A DNA stretch of 64,000 nt, from the NCBI GenBank assembly GCA_003993805.1, contig RSEF01000001.1, forward strand, positions 68,540,124 through 68,604,123. Direction: 5' to 3'. The position numbers and the translations under genes were made by a program. This DNA is from Himantopus leucocephalus. Its lineage: Eukaryota; Chordata; Aves; Charadriiformes; Recurvirostridae. Each line of letters starts with the position of its first letter. Position 1 is the first letter of the stretch. Positions 1 through 12,600 of this stretch are shown here, in pieces. Below the pieces are notes generated by a model. The model had not been told where the DNA came from and did no database searches. It saw only the letters and a program-made list of their open reading frames with translations.

Positions 1-3000
1 TTGTGTTTTTACTTGTTTCTTACTTTAGAATATAGTCTCATCTTCCTTTTTTAAGAAAATGATGGACTTTTAAAGTGACTTTTTGATCCTTACCAGAAGA
101 AGCAAGTGTGTAAGTCTTCAATGGCAGTAACAAAATTTTTCCAAAATGCTTTGAAGACTTTTGACTCAGATAGAGGTATTCATATAAAACAACATTAACA
201 AAAATGTAACTAGCTAAAAATTCCTTCCCCTCAATTCTCAGATTCTCAGTGTTCATCTCTATTTTAAAAATGACTGAATTAACAAAATCCCAGACAGATT
301 ACAGGCACAAAGCACATACAATATACTTCAGAAAGTTGCGGGAAGGGGAATCTCTGGGAATGTTTACAGGTCAGAGATGACAATGATATTACTAGTGCCC
401 TGTTTGGGAAAGTGTCTGGGCTAAGCTTGCAAATAAATTTCCAAGCAATGTCAGCCTCAGCAGCACCACATGAGGAATTAGAATTACTAAATGGCCTCTG
501 TCTTCAGACTCCAGGTAGTTATGAGATGCAGTTAGAGCTTGAGATGTGCCTGTGGCTAAGAAACTACAGTTTTGGCACATCTGCTGTCCTAATTTCAGGG
601 TTTCTTTCATTTTCTAGCTGTCCATGGTTTTCTAACACAAACATGACATGAAGATCTTGATATATGTAGTGCAAACATATTCCATTTATATACTGAAGAG
701 GAAAGAGCAACATCAGGTCTTTTTTTTAATAAGCAAAATTTAAAACAGAAAAAGAACATGGCTATATTTTCCCTTTGTGCATCATTTCAAAGTAATCAGA
801 TTGTCTCTTATTCAGTACTATTTGCCTACACTTAAATATTAAGCATCAGTGATAATAAATACAAAGACTACAAAGACTGATGAAAAAATAGTTGCTTGTG
901 AAAAAGACACAGTCCAGTTATAGCTTGGGAAACAAAAGTTACCAAATGAAAGGAAAATAAGCTGAAAAAAATGGTCATCAGCTTTGATTAAAATCATCTC
1001 TGTTGCAAGTATGGAATTCCCAAGAGAATGCTAGGAAACAATTGTGAATCTACTTTTAGAAGACTTGTATGACTCAGCACAATGTTTATTACAAATAAGT
1101 TCCTCTTTTTTTAATAGAACTTGAAACTTGCTAACATATAGTAGCACCATTCTCGCAGAACAAAACCATTATTTCCACATCCTACGTTTCAGCAGACATA
1201 CTAGAATTATTCTAAGACTCTCTTGAAGAAGTAAAAGCAACCATTACACGAAAAATACACAGATTGCATTCTTATACAGAAATTATAAGGTACTACATAG
1301 GTAGATAGCCCAACAAATGGACTGATACAGATACAGGTGTGTGGCAAGAGGGAATACAAGGCTAACAGCAGTTCAGCTGGTAAATGTCCTTGTTCTATGT
1401 CAATGTAGAACATTTGCCTTGCACAGATCAACGACGGGTAACCCGGATTAGCTACCCTACCTTGCCAGTTGGAATGGGTACCTGGCCAAAAAACCTCTCT
1501 CGTGGCTCATGTGACCAAAGAACAGAAGATGCAGCAGATTTCTCTGGAATTGTGCTTTATTTCTGCACCAGTAGTAAACTGTATTATACAGCGTATACAG
1601 TGAATTTCTCTGAATACATTTCCATTTCACTGCTTCAGTTCCAGTTAAATTACACACATCTAAATATTATGCATAATTTGCATGCATCAAGCATGTGTTT
1701 TAGTTGGGATTCTAGATACTGTTTTAAGGTAGTATGAATATGTTAGTTATATACCTTAGTATACTGTTGCAAGAAGCGTTTGAAAGCACAGAATGTTGCT
1801 TGCTTTTGATGAGATCCTTTGCTCCCTGTTTATCCTGTCACCATAAGTAGCGGCTACTGATCTCTGAATCGTTTCCCTGTGACATTCCAGGCGATGTGTG
1901 ACCTGCCACGTGAACAATTGTGCATTCAGCTGATGAACACACAGAGCAGTAAATGAACTCACAGAAGAAAAAGTCACAAGAAAACTTCAGAAAGTTTTCA
2001 CTGAAACTAGGAAGCTTCAACAGAGAGTAAGGTCTAACAGCTCGGAAATAAAAGTTTCTGATGTCTAGCAAAGGTAGTTTTAGGGATTTTTAATATTTGC
2101 TTGGGATATTTCCCATATGCAGTTGACTGCTGTCTTCAACGGCGTTGGGCAGAATGCCTGAGAAACATATCAACTCCTTTTGAAATCTATTGCTCCCTCC
2201 TACAGCTACGATGCTGCTGCTTTTTCCTTGGTGCGTTCAGAGGCTACAGGTCTTAAACGTGTCGCAAAGTGTTAAAGAGCTTTCTGGGGCTCAGGGTGTC
2301 TGTTGATTATATGGTGGACTTTTCTGAATTGGATATCTAAAAAATGAGCAGCTTGTGATTGTGAGGGACTAGAGTTGATGATCTAATTGGCCCTTTCTGT
2401 TCCATGTTACAAATCAATTTGATGCTATAAAAATACCAATAATCTAGCCACAAAACAGCAAGGGTTTTTTTGAAACAGCATATGCAGACATAGAATTTTT
2501 CTTTCACAGCTATTACATGCTGCCATAAACGTATCTTTTCATGCTGCTGGTGGAGACTGATCAGAGCTAAGTCCTTATCAGTGGAATTTCATATTTTGTC
2601 TAACACAGGATGAAATAACATATGATGAGGCTGACTTCTGCATTGTTGCTGACTGTTGTGCAAAATAAAACATGACATAGCGTTCAGTAACAGTTCTGGT
2701 TCCTGACAAATTACATTTTTTTAATCATAAGAAACTCGGAAAAAATACTGAGCTTTTGAAAGAACTCTTTGGACTGTTGGAACTGCTAATTTAAATTCAT
2801 GCACGTTAAGCAAATATTTGTGATACATAGATACATGTGGTTTGGTGGCAACACATACCTTAAAGAAAATAGAATTGCTGTTCACTAACTGTCAACAAGG
2901 AGGTCACTCCCATCAGCAAGTGGAAGGCTTAAAGGAGGAATTAACAAGCATATTCAGATTCAGTATATTAGGACAGTAGCCATTATTGCTGGATAATGTG

Positions 3001-6000
3001 GTGACAAACACAGGCAAAACTATTGTGAGACAACAACAGGCTTCTAGACTTTGGCCCTCTCTATTTGCACGTTTCAATAAACTTTTTTTTGGTTTGGTTG
3101 GTTCCCACACTTCGCCTACACACAAACTTTCCACAAGTTTCACCTTGAATTTCTATTCTAAGTGAAGAGAAACAGGAACACAAAAACTTAGCTGAAATCA
3201 ATGGATTTGGGTATTTCCCCCATCATAATAGCGATGCCTTCCCTGTCCTTTAAAGCAGTGACTTTGTGGGCTAAGATATTTTCACGGGTATAAAAATGGT
3301 CATGGCAAGAAATTTGGACAACGCCATGCAGAGCAACCCGTTAAGGACATCCTGTATAGCTGTAGCCAACATACATGCTACTATTCACACAGCTTCTCCA
3401 TAGGCGAATGAAAATACCATTGCTCAGGATATGGCTCACTTACTGCTCATATGAGGACCATTGTTGTGTCAAAGGTGTCATTAACCCCGTTAAGATGTCC
3501 TGGAAGAGAGATGTGCTTCAGAGGCTTAGTTCCAGCACACGCGCAAGTTTTAGGGGACATGTCTACATGTGAGCTGACGGGGCTCTGCATTGCTCTTCTA
3601 GCAAGAGCTGAACCTCTTGAAATATTGAATTAGGATAATTGTATTCTGTGTGAAAACAATACCTTTTTGAGGGTATGAAGCTGGGAAGAACGAAAGCCTA
3701 TGGCTCGCACCATAAACAGACACTTGCAGCTGCACCAAGTAACTAAAACTTTGACAGAATAAAACTAGAGGTATGCCAATGAAAGTAACGGCATCACTAA
3801 CTATACTGTGAATTTTCAGCCCCAGGTTATTATTTTCTTTTCAGAAGCAAGGCCACGTGAAACATATTTTTCAACAAAGCAAATTGTACAGAATACAAAT
3901 TCTTGCGTGTACCTTTACAGAATCACAGAATCTCCTTAGGCTGGCCTATTCTTATAAAATAGATAGTTTGTCCTATATCCTGTCCAGACGATACTATTAT
4001 TATCTGAAAATAAGCTCAGTCCTGAGGTAACAGTAGAAAATGAGGATTTATCGTGCTCTTTGCAGAGGCTGCAAGATGTCTGGGACAGCCAACAGCCCCA
4101 CAGTCTGGTGCTACTCACGTACTGCACCAGAACCGAGTTTCCAGTTCTTTGTTTTCCGGTTGTGGGTGCATGTGTCATCCGTTGGCTGGTGGATTTTGAG
4201 TTTAGTGTGCCCCTGGGAAACTCTTGAGATTGGAGCTGTAAGCGTGGTATGCAGAGATGTTGTCAATTCGTCCAGATTTCGGGAATACAACTTGTAAGTG
4301 AAGAAGTTAGAGTAGTACATAGAAATAATATATAGCAAAAACAAGCCATTATAAACAGACCAGTTGCAGACAACATTACTGAAGGTTTAGCCAAGTGTTT
4401 AAAAGTAACCATGCTGTCAGACCATCACTGGAAAAATGATCAGCCCTCCAAACGTGTGTTTAAATGTAGGTTGAGAGGCAATCAAAAACATTCGCAAGCA
4501 AACATATTGCACTTCCAGGCTTCTGAGCTGCTCAACCAGAAGGTGATGTTTCACCAGAGAACATTCTAGTTCACAATTGTGTCTAAAATCCATCTTGTTC
4601 TGCCTGTTTTCCTTACATTATCTCCCAGAACGAACAACACAAAGCTAGGAGCTTCGCTGTTCTTGCTAGGAGAAGGGCTAAAACAGGTGGATGGGGTGGG
4701 AAGTAAGGACACCATGCAGTATTACAATAATGGATATTTTAAAGATGCTTATGAAAATTCATGGGAAAATCATTAAATTACTACATTTTGAAGATCAATG
4801 CATGCAAGATTATGAAATGATGTCACAATTCAAATTAACACAATTATTCATCAACTGTTCCTAAACGGAAAGATATTAATCTGATGATTGACACTTGAAA
4901 AATTCTAAAGTAAAGTTTTCATAGCAGAATACAGCAGATGTTAGCAAAGATGGCTCACTGAAACCGCAGTACCTGAAGTCCCACAATTATTAAAAATCCA
5001 TGTGCTCTGAGTCCAGCAGCTGTTCAGAATCCATAGGAACTGCTTAAAGTGAGCTTATTGCAGGGCCAATGCACAAAGCAGTCATAAACTGTAGGTAGAA
5101 TAGCTCGTACACAATTATGCTACAACGGCATTTAAGAAAACAGTCCCAGCCTTACCTTTAATTAGGGTATCTGAGAGGTGAAGAGGAGCCCCTTGCCTTA
5201 TGTGACGCCCTTGAGGTCTCATGTAAACCTTTCTTACATTGGAGGTACTTAATTTTACAAATGAAAACTGACTTTTCCATTAGCAGAAAATTCTTCTGAA
5301 GAACGAGAAAATACAATTTTGCCTATATATAATTCATAGGTGGGGAAGTTCTATCAAATCAAAGAGGTACTTTTTTTCTTCCGGAGGAACATGCCACAAA
5401 ATAAAGTACAAGAAACTTGTGTGAGAGGGAATAAGCTACGATTTACTTCACGTATACATTTGGGGATGGGAAGGTACTTAAATTCAAAGGCAGCTCTGCA
5501 AATCTTCTCTCTGCATCAATCATTGGCTGTTTTCCTAGTTTTACATTCGTTCTTGTGACAAGAGATAGAATGATAGCTCTGCTCCAGAGCCTCGAAAAAC
5601 TCATTCTAGCTGCAAAGCAGGAACAGCAATGTGAACTTCCTTGTGATACGCACACCAGCACATCAGAATGGATTGCAATGGTGTAAAGCTACCTGCAAAT
5701 GCTCCTCCAACCCTGACCTTACACAGCTCTCCTTTGTACTTCTCCATCTATAATGTTGACATCTGCATTGGCATAGTCATTCATACAAATTTTATGATCA
5801 AAAAAATGCCATATTTCTGCCAAATGAGTGGGTTTTTTTCAAGTGCATGAGGAAAGGAGTTAGTTGAGATGTAGTTGAAACGGCTACCTGGACTGCACAG
5901 CGATGCTGGGACAAATTTTTAAGATGTAAAAGGTTAGGAGCCAGTTAGATAGGATGGATTTAGGGCACTGGACAGAAAAAAGTAAATGGAGGCCTACTGG

Positions 6001-6204
6001 GGGGAATGGGAGTTGTCTAGTACCATGCTGGCTTCAATGCTTTTTACTCTGAAGGTTCCCTGAGACTTGGTTCAGTCAAGATAGCTCCTAGTGATGTGGG
6101 AGTATACATAGTTATCCAACAATTTGAAAACTTTAGACAATACACCAAAATTAAGAGGCTTCCACCCCTGTCCTGAGCAACCCAGGGATGAAATAGCTGA
6201 ATTT
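1..6204. other. Intergenic DNA, no gene recognised
   Basis: AT-rich sequence with only short open frames, none resembling a known protein or sitting between convincing splice sites. In mammals the gene upstream of PARP12 in this orientation is KDM7A, which has a long 3' UTR. Part of this stretch could be that UTR, but nothing in the sequence lets me confirm it. A short string at about 3919-3935 (repeated CAGAAT) could be the tail of an old inverted CR1. Confidence 0.6.
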
Positions 6205-6262
6205 GGGTTTGGACCAAACGACTTCCTGTGGCCCTTTCCAACCTCAACTATTCTGTGATTTT
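6205..6262 (+). mobile_element. CR1 LINE 3'-end fragment (degraded)
   Basis: The stretch reading approximately 'GGACCAAACGACTTCCTGTGG..CCTTTCCAACCTCAAC' followed by TATTCTGTGATT is the characteristic 3' end of avian CR1 retrotransposons, sense on the + strand. Sequence just after it (about 6315-6345, AGGTCTTTAAAGTAGC) also looks like CR1 debris. Only the tail is recognisable; the element is old and non-functional. Confidence 0.65.
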
Positions 6263-6624
6263 GTCAATTACTATTTGCGGTGGGTGATCTCTCACTCAGA
6301 AATGCATAGCCACTAGAGGTCTTTAAAGTAGCAAATGTGGCACCTGGATCCCAGGGGGGATCCAGAGAGTGGCAGAGCAGGAAGCCAAATCACCTAAACC
6401 TACAATTTGGAACAGCAGGTGTTGGAAATAGAAAATACTAATGAAAAGCCTGCAAGGTCTTTTTGAATTTATGCCTCAGAAACACATTGGAACTATTTGA
6501 GGGCATGAACAAGTACGTCGGCAAGGGTCAGAAGAGTTTGTACAGTTGACTTAGATTTCCAAAAGCTCTCCCCAGCAGAGGGCAGTCCCCCAGTGCAGGC
6601 CTGCTCAGCCCTGCGCTAGACAAC

Positions 6625-6910
6625 GTACTCATAAATCATCAATAAAAGAGGGCAAGGCAGTAGGATTTGCTGAGAACACTATATTATTCAGGAAAACAGT
6701 GATTATGGAAAACTATGAAGAATTGCTGAAAGACCCTACAGTACACTGGATGATGAAACAGCAACTGAAATTCAGTGTAGATTTAGACAAGAAGGCAGAA
6801 GCTATCCTATCTTCATATAGATAGTGATGGCTTCTGAACTAGTACCAGTCAGGAATGAGATCTCAGGATAATGGGATAATTCTATGAAAACACCAGATCC
6901 AATGTGCCCT
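6625..6910 (+). mobile_element. Degraded LINE reverse-transcriptase fragment (CR1-like)
   Basis: One frame reads KQQLKFSVD (around 6755), and downstream pieces (ATGGCTTCTGAACTAG..., then GAAAACACCAGATCCAATGTGC) line up by eye with the conserved C-terminal part of CR1-like reverse transcriptases ('LKFSVDKCKV...GSEL...ERDLGV...MKTS..QC'). The frame is broken by several stops and shifts, so this is a fossil. The family assignment is from memory of the protein pattern. Confidence 0.6.
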
Positions 6911-8859
6911 TTCACTCACATTCTGGGAGCAGCGCCTTTAGGTCAAAGCAAGAGCACCACGTAGGCAGGACAGGATGGACAGGAAGGGACAAAGGTCATT
7001 ATGCAGCCATTACCACCTGCAGCTTGCTGTCTCCTGCAGCCATCATCTCCTGTATTGTTGCATATTCATCATCTGGAAGTTTCTTCAGAATCCACTAACT
7101 TACGGAAATGGTATAGACCAAACTTCCAAGCTGGAGGGTATAAATACTGTCAGCTTACCTGAAAAGCTTTTGAAGCTGATCTAACAGCAGCTGGACCGCT
7201 GAGGCTTTTGTGCTTCCTAGTGTGATACAGGGGATGCCCACACCATGATGGAGGAGGAAGGATGAGCACTCTCACAGCCAGCTAGGTAACTATTTTGCTA
7301 GGTAACTATTATTAATGAAGTGAGGAGTTACTGAATTCACATTTTAGACAAGTCTGTACAAAAGGGGATTGAGCCCTTGTTTGACGTGCTTGTTTGTCTT
7401 CTTTCCTAATGAGCTCACAAAATAAAGTTCTATTTATGGAGTATGTTGTCCTGTAAATTTGAGATATCTAAATGAACCGTGACACACCAACCTCAAAAGT
7501 AATCAACAAAATCAAACAGTAGGGATTACTAGAAAAGAAACAGAAGACAAAACAAAAAACACTGAAAAGCCACTGTGCACATTTCATGCACTCACATCCT
7601 GCATACCATCTGCAGGTCTGCCTCTTAAGGAAAGGCTGTCTTAAGGAACAAAGGAGAACAAAGACAGACCAAGATATGGAATTACTTCCATACAATAAAA
7701 GACTAAAACAGACCAAAACTTTTCCATTCGGAAGAGACAAGAAAGGGGTATATGATCAGTGGATATATAATCAGAAAGTGAACCAGGAAAGTGAATAGCA
7801 CTTTTCCTGTGTTTCCGGAAATCTGATCAGTGGACCCTGGAAGGGAGGGATGAAGGACAGCAACGCTACAGCCTCTCACATTGCCACATAGGCATCTATT
7901 GACAGCCTGTTGGAGGCAGGCTACAGATCTATATGAACCTCCAACTGACCTCGTATAGCTGTTCTTCTGTTCAATGTACTTGTCTAGCTTCTCATGTCGT
8001 CACTCCCTTCCTGATCTCACAGGGCAAGCAGGAAATAAGATGAGACGAGGGGAAAGGTGCAACAGAACCTGACTGGCAAAAGAAGGAAGCAGGCAGGATT
8101 CTTGTTCAATGAGAATTGCCATCCGCTTTAACAGCGCCCATGCCTACAGCTGCCAGTCTCACTTAAGTAATGGTATTTTACATGATTGCTTTACCATCAT
8201 TTAAAGCATGCCTCTGAGCGAACGCGATGCAGCACCAGGAGTGATGAAATGACCTGAAGAGGAAGGCACTTAAAAACCTAAAAGTATGGTCCTCCTTCTA
8301 AGGAGTCTGTGAGCTCCCAGCGGGTGAGCACATTGCTTGGCCACGGTCCGGTGCCATGGCTGCAGTGCAAGAGGACGCAGTGACACCCTGCAGCGGGTGG
8401 TACCATCAGCATTGCGACCAGGGCAGTTGCATGGCCAGCAGATGTGTGCCCATCACTGAGCTTTTAATTTAGATATTGAAAGGGAAGGAGCGGGAGAGTG
8501 CCCTTGGTGATGTATCATCAGGAAACTGACACAGGTCAGAAACCTTAACGGAGATGTTTTTCTGGTGCCTAACGACACGCCAGCCTTCTCCCCATAGTTG
8601 AAGGTGGTGAAGGAGACTCGGCTGCGGTCTCTCTTCTCCTCTGGATGACTTACTCCTACAGGAGATGCATGAGTTTGCGGCTGCCGCCCCTTTCTGGTGG
8701 AATTTGGGTAAAAACGGCCAATACATCCCAAAAGTCAGCAGGAGGAGGGAGGCGACGGGCCCTCACGGAAGGCAGTCTCACTCCCTGCAGTCACGTTAAA
8801 AAAAAAAAAAGCCAGAAACCACACCGCAAGCCCCACCGAAGAGATATCAAAGCCTTTTG
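6911..8859. other. Upstream flank of PARP12, no gene recognised
   Basis: No coding exon could be supported on either strand. It contains a 16-bp direct duplication at 7281-7312, an AATAAA-containing stretch near 7420, and rising GC content toward the CpG island. Open frames on both strands between 8450 and 8860 lack homology and splice context. Confidence 0.55.
7281..7312. repeat. 16-bp tandem duplication
   Basis: GCTAGGTAACTATT occurs twice back to back, spaced by TT. Likely replication slippage. Confidence 0.8.
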
Positions 8860-9178
8860 GGTGACCCCGGGTATCCGGGACCATCTCAGAAGGCGGTGTG
8901 GGCGGGAGGAGACTCCGTCCTTGCGGGCACTGAGGGCACCTCAAGCTCCCGGTGCCAGGGCTTCCCTCAGGGCTGTCCCCCCCTCCAGGGCTGTCCCCTC
9001 AGGGCTGTCCCAGCCCCGGGGCGTGAGGGACAAACCCCCGCCCGGGCGCTGAACGAACCGCGGCACAGCGGGACGGCGCAGGAGGGCAGCGCACCCCGCT
9101 CCGCCCTCGGCCCCTCCCGGGGGCGGCCGTCCCCGCCACCCATCCTCTCCCCCCCCCCGCCCAGGTCCCCGCGTCGCC

Positions 9179-9196
9179 GGTTTCGTTTTCGTTTCC
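9179..9196 (-). promoter_or_regulatory. Interferon-stimulated response element (ISRE/IRF site)
   Basis: The + strand reads GGTTTCGTTTTCGTTTCC. Its complement contains ACGAAAACGAAACC, fitting the ISRE pattern (A/G)NGAAANNGAAAC, with a further overlapping GAAAC. It lies about 95 bp before the PARP12 start codon in the CpG island. ISGF3 (STAT1/STAT2/IRF9) and IRF1/3/7 bind such sites, and PARP12 is a known interferon-stimulated gene in mammals and birds. Confidence 0.85.
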
Positions 9197-9289
9197 TCGC
9201 CCCGGCGAGCGGAGCGTCCCGGGGCGGGGCTGCCCGGGGCCGACCCGCCGAGCGCGGCTCCGGCCGGGGAAGGCAGCCCCGCGGCGGCC

Positions 9290-9603
9290 ATGGCGCTCGC
9301 CGCCGAAGCGCTGCGGTTGCTGTGCGCCAGCGGCGGCTGCCTGGAGCAGGGCGAGCTCCAGCGGCGGCTGCCGGGCCGGCCCACGGCGGAGCGGATGGCG
9401 CTGGTGCTGCGGGACGCGCAGCGGTTCACGCTGGTGCGGCGGTCCGGCGAGGCGGGGGCGGCGGCGGCGGCGGCGGTGGTGGTGGTGGCCACCAGCCCCG
9501 TGCGGCTGTGCCAGGAGCACGGGGCGGGCTGCGAGGGGCAATGCGGGCGGCTGCACCTCTGCAAGTACCACCTGAAGGGGCTCTGCCGCAACCAGCGGGC
9601 CAG
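9290..9603 (+). CDS. PARP12: PARP12 exon 1 (start codon, N-terminal domain, first zinc finger half)
   Basis: Encodes residues 1-104 plus two bases of codon 105; donor CAG|GTGAG. It begins [11 protein letters not shown], like the start of mammalian PARP12, and ends in the finger that includes Cys91 and Cys99. A GCG/GGT triplet tract (9456-9488) encodes six or more alanines followed by four valines, a likely length-variable linker. Confidence 0.95.
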
Positions 9604-12600
9604 GTGAGAGCGGGGGGGNCGGGGCGGGGGGGGGGGGGGGGGAAGGCGGGGCTGGGCGGTGGTGCGGCCTGTGCTGGCCGCCCCGGTGCCGTTGTTGGTG
9701 CTTCACCGAACGCCTTCCAAGTGTTTTGGGAGAGAGAAGTCTGATACTTTGGTGAGCGGTGGTGGGCACCGGGGGCGGGGAAGGAGGGGAGGGGAGGGGG
9801 GGAGGGGGAAATGCGATCCTTTCCGCCNNNNNNNNNNNNNNNNNNNNNNNNNNNNNNNNNNNNNNNNNNNNNNNNNNNNNNNNNNNNNNNNNNNNNNNNN
9901 NNNNNNNNNNNNNNNNNNNNNNNNNNNNNNNNNNNNNNNNNNNNNNNNNNNNNATATTTAGAACCCCAAAATAAAAAAAAAAAAAAAAAAAAAAAAAAGA
10001 GGCACAAGCGGTTGTTTCACAGACTTCGGGTCGCACCACTTCCTCCCCGGCGACGCGGCAGCTCCTGTCGCCTCCCCTCCCCGTAGGGACCTTGCGGAGG
10101 TGAAGGCTTCGCTGGCGCACGCACGGCGCTGGCGCTCTGCCGGGGGGGGTGTGTGTGTGTGTGTGTGAAGTCGGGGAAGGCGGTGGTGGTTTGGGGGTGC
10201 GAGGGGGCGGTGGTGCGGGCCCGGGGTGTGCTCTCGCTCCTGGTCGTGAGCTGCGGGTCAGAGCCCGCCGGTATCGGCAGGCTGCGCTAACGCTCTGATG
10301 ACTGTAAATCAGAAGTAGCGTGGCAGTTGTCCTCAGAGTAATTATGTAACCTGCCTAGCAAATCACGTAATTACTTCGTAAAGGAGAGCTGCAGAGTTTT
10401 CTGAAATCAGCTCATTTGGTGTGCTTTTCAGACTGTTCGGTATAATAGCGATGGGGTAGCAAAATAGCGCTCGTCTGTTACGCTTATTTTGGCACTTGGG
10501 CTTCTTAACTTGTAGGAAGGAGTGCAAGTTTGTTCACAACTTCCACTCGGACCACAATCTCTGTGTTCTAAAGCAATATGGACTTGAGAATTTAAACAGT
10601 GATGAACTTCGCCAGCTTCTGCTTCAAAATGACCCTTCGCTCTTGCCAGAGGTGAGTAGTACTGTGACGGTTTCTTAGCCTTGGGTTTCAGTGGGCATCA
10701 CAAAGTGGAAGGGGCTTGATACTAGGTGGAGATGCTAGGTGCCGGTTTAGTTAGCATAATGCAAATCTTAAACTTTTAATCCGCGTCCTCTGTTCTCGCT
10801 GGCAGCTAAGCACTTGCATAGCCCCTCACTCACTCCCCTTTCCCCTGCCTGCAGCAGGACAGGTGAGAGAAAACAAGAAGAACAAAGATGACAAAACTTG
10901 TGGATGGAGATAAAGACAGTTTACCAAGTGAAAGAAAGAGGGGAGAAAACAAGTGTTGCAAAGGAAGTTAGTCACCACCTCCCACAAGCAGACCGATGGC
11001 CAGCAAGTCTGAGCAAGGGCCGCCTGGTAGGAAGGATCCACCTCCCCTACTCCCTGACTTTTTTTTTTATTGTTGATCATGACGGTATATGGCAAGCAGT
11101 ATCTTTTTGGATGGTGTGGGCTAGCTGTGCCAGCTGTGTCCTCTCTCAGCCTCTTGCCCACCCCCAGGCTACATGGGGTGGGGGGCCAGAGTGGAGAAAA
11201 AGAGGAAGCCTTGACGCTGTGCAAGCACTGCTCAGCAGTAGCTGAAACATTGGTGTGTTATTAACAGTGGTTTGGTCACAAATCCAAAGCATAGCGAGGT
11301 ATGGTCTGCTGTGAAGAAAGTTAACTCCATCCTAGCCAGATCCAGTACCTCTTACTGTCAAATTTAGGTCAAAAAAGTTAGCTGTTCCAAAACTGGAAAA
11401 CCAAAGAGTTTGGGTGGTGACACAATGAAATGCACTATCCTGCATTTATGTGACTTAGAACAAAATCCCATCTGCTAGAGAATGTCTGTAAGGTGGTTGT
11501 TGTCTGCTGAAAAATCTTTCTAGACATTAGCAGGGAAAAGGAAAAGCTCTCAAGTAATCATTTAGAAAGTAAGAGGAAGAAATAAACTTGTATGTCTTTT
11601 AAATGCAAATGTAAACACATAGCTATAAAAATTAAAAAATCGTGAATTCGAAGTCTATATGAGCACATTGTACTTTAATCTTTAAATTGTTTTTTTTTTT
11701 CCTCTACCCAAGGTCTGCTTGCATTATAACAAAGGTGATGGACCTTACGGATCTTGTACCTATAAAAAGATCTGCACCAAACTGCATGTTTGCCAGTACT
11801 TTTTGCGGGGACAGTGTAGATTTGGCAGCAGCTGCAAGCGATCCCATGACTTAAATAAGTCAGAATGTTATGAGAAACTGGAGAGACAGGGAATGAGCTC
11901 AAACGTTATTGAGAAACTACCCTCCATTTATAGGAATATGTACGACATAACAAATGGCAACAGGAACATGTATGACGTAGAAGATGCCAAGTCTTCACCG
12001 TGCAAAGGTAAATTATACCATCTTTTGAAAACTTCAGAAGAGTTGTCACTATAGTGAATGTAGCGTTCTCACAGATGTCATTAAGAAAAAGAAAACTGAA
12101 TTCACATCTTGATGTGTCTTTTAGGAGGGACCTTGCACCTATCTCATTGACAGAGATTTGTGTCTTGATAAGTGAAGTGGATTTCAAGGCATTAATGGTT
12201 CCCGAGAAGTAAAGTGCTTGGTGTTTGTAAAAATCCTAGATTTGGGGTTAGACAAGCATAACAGGATCTGGAAATATGGAGCCCTATAATTTTTTTCTTG
12301 GTAAAATCATAAACAAGGGTCGAGAACTGTTTAAGAATAGGGGTGGTGTTCACTTGTCTGATTATAAACTACTTTATGTTACCTTTTTTTTTCTTCAGTG
12401 TAGTGATTGTCTAGCACAAGAATTCACAGGCAGCAGTATCCTAGTTACTTCTCAGAGATGTAATATTTTGTTTGTTCTTTTGAAGATCCTTAGAATTGTA
12501 AGTTAAGTATAGTTTAGCAGGGAAGAAAAGGATAACAAAATGGAAAATCCAAGTGTGTGTGTGTGTGTTCATCTCTGCTGTTCTTCCTGCAGTTCCTTCT

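Larger units (their letters stand above)
8860..10260. promoter_or_regulatory. CpG island / PARP12 promoter, 5' UTR and start of intron 1
   Basis: A sharp rise in GC and CpG begins near 8860 and continues past the first exon to about 10260, with many GC-box-like GGGCGG strings and no TATA box near the start codon. This is the usual architecture of a broadly expressed vertebrate promoter. The transcription start cannot be fixed from sequence, but the ISRE at 9179-9196 suggests it lies in the last 100 bp or so before the ATG at 9290. A 126-base gap interrupts the island in intron 1. Confidence 0.8.
9604..10515 (+). other. PARP12: PARP12 intron 1
   Basis: GC-rich, with G-runs (9612-9642), a 126-base gap, a poly-A run directly after it, and a GT microsatellite at 10149-10167. 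Donor GTGAG, acceptor TTGTAG. Confidence 0.9.

Noticed and set aside
8857..9744. 295-codon open frame on + through the CpG island
   Set aside because: It is in a different frame from PARP12 exon 1 and is Ala/Gly/Pro/Arg-rich, as expected from GC-rich DNA. It ignores the splice donor at 9604 and has no homology.
8999..10120. 373-codon open frame on - across the gap
   Set aside because: It runs through 126 N and a poly-A tract and is antisense to exon 1. The length comes from GC bias and Ns.
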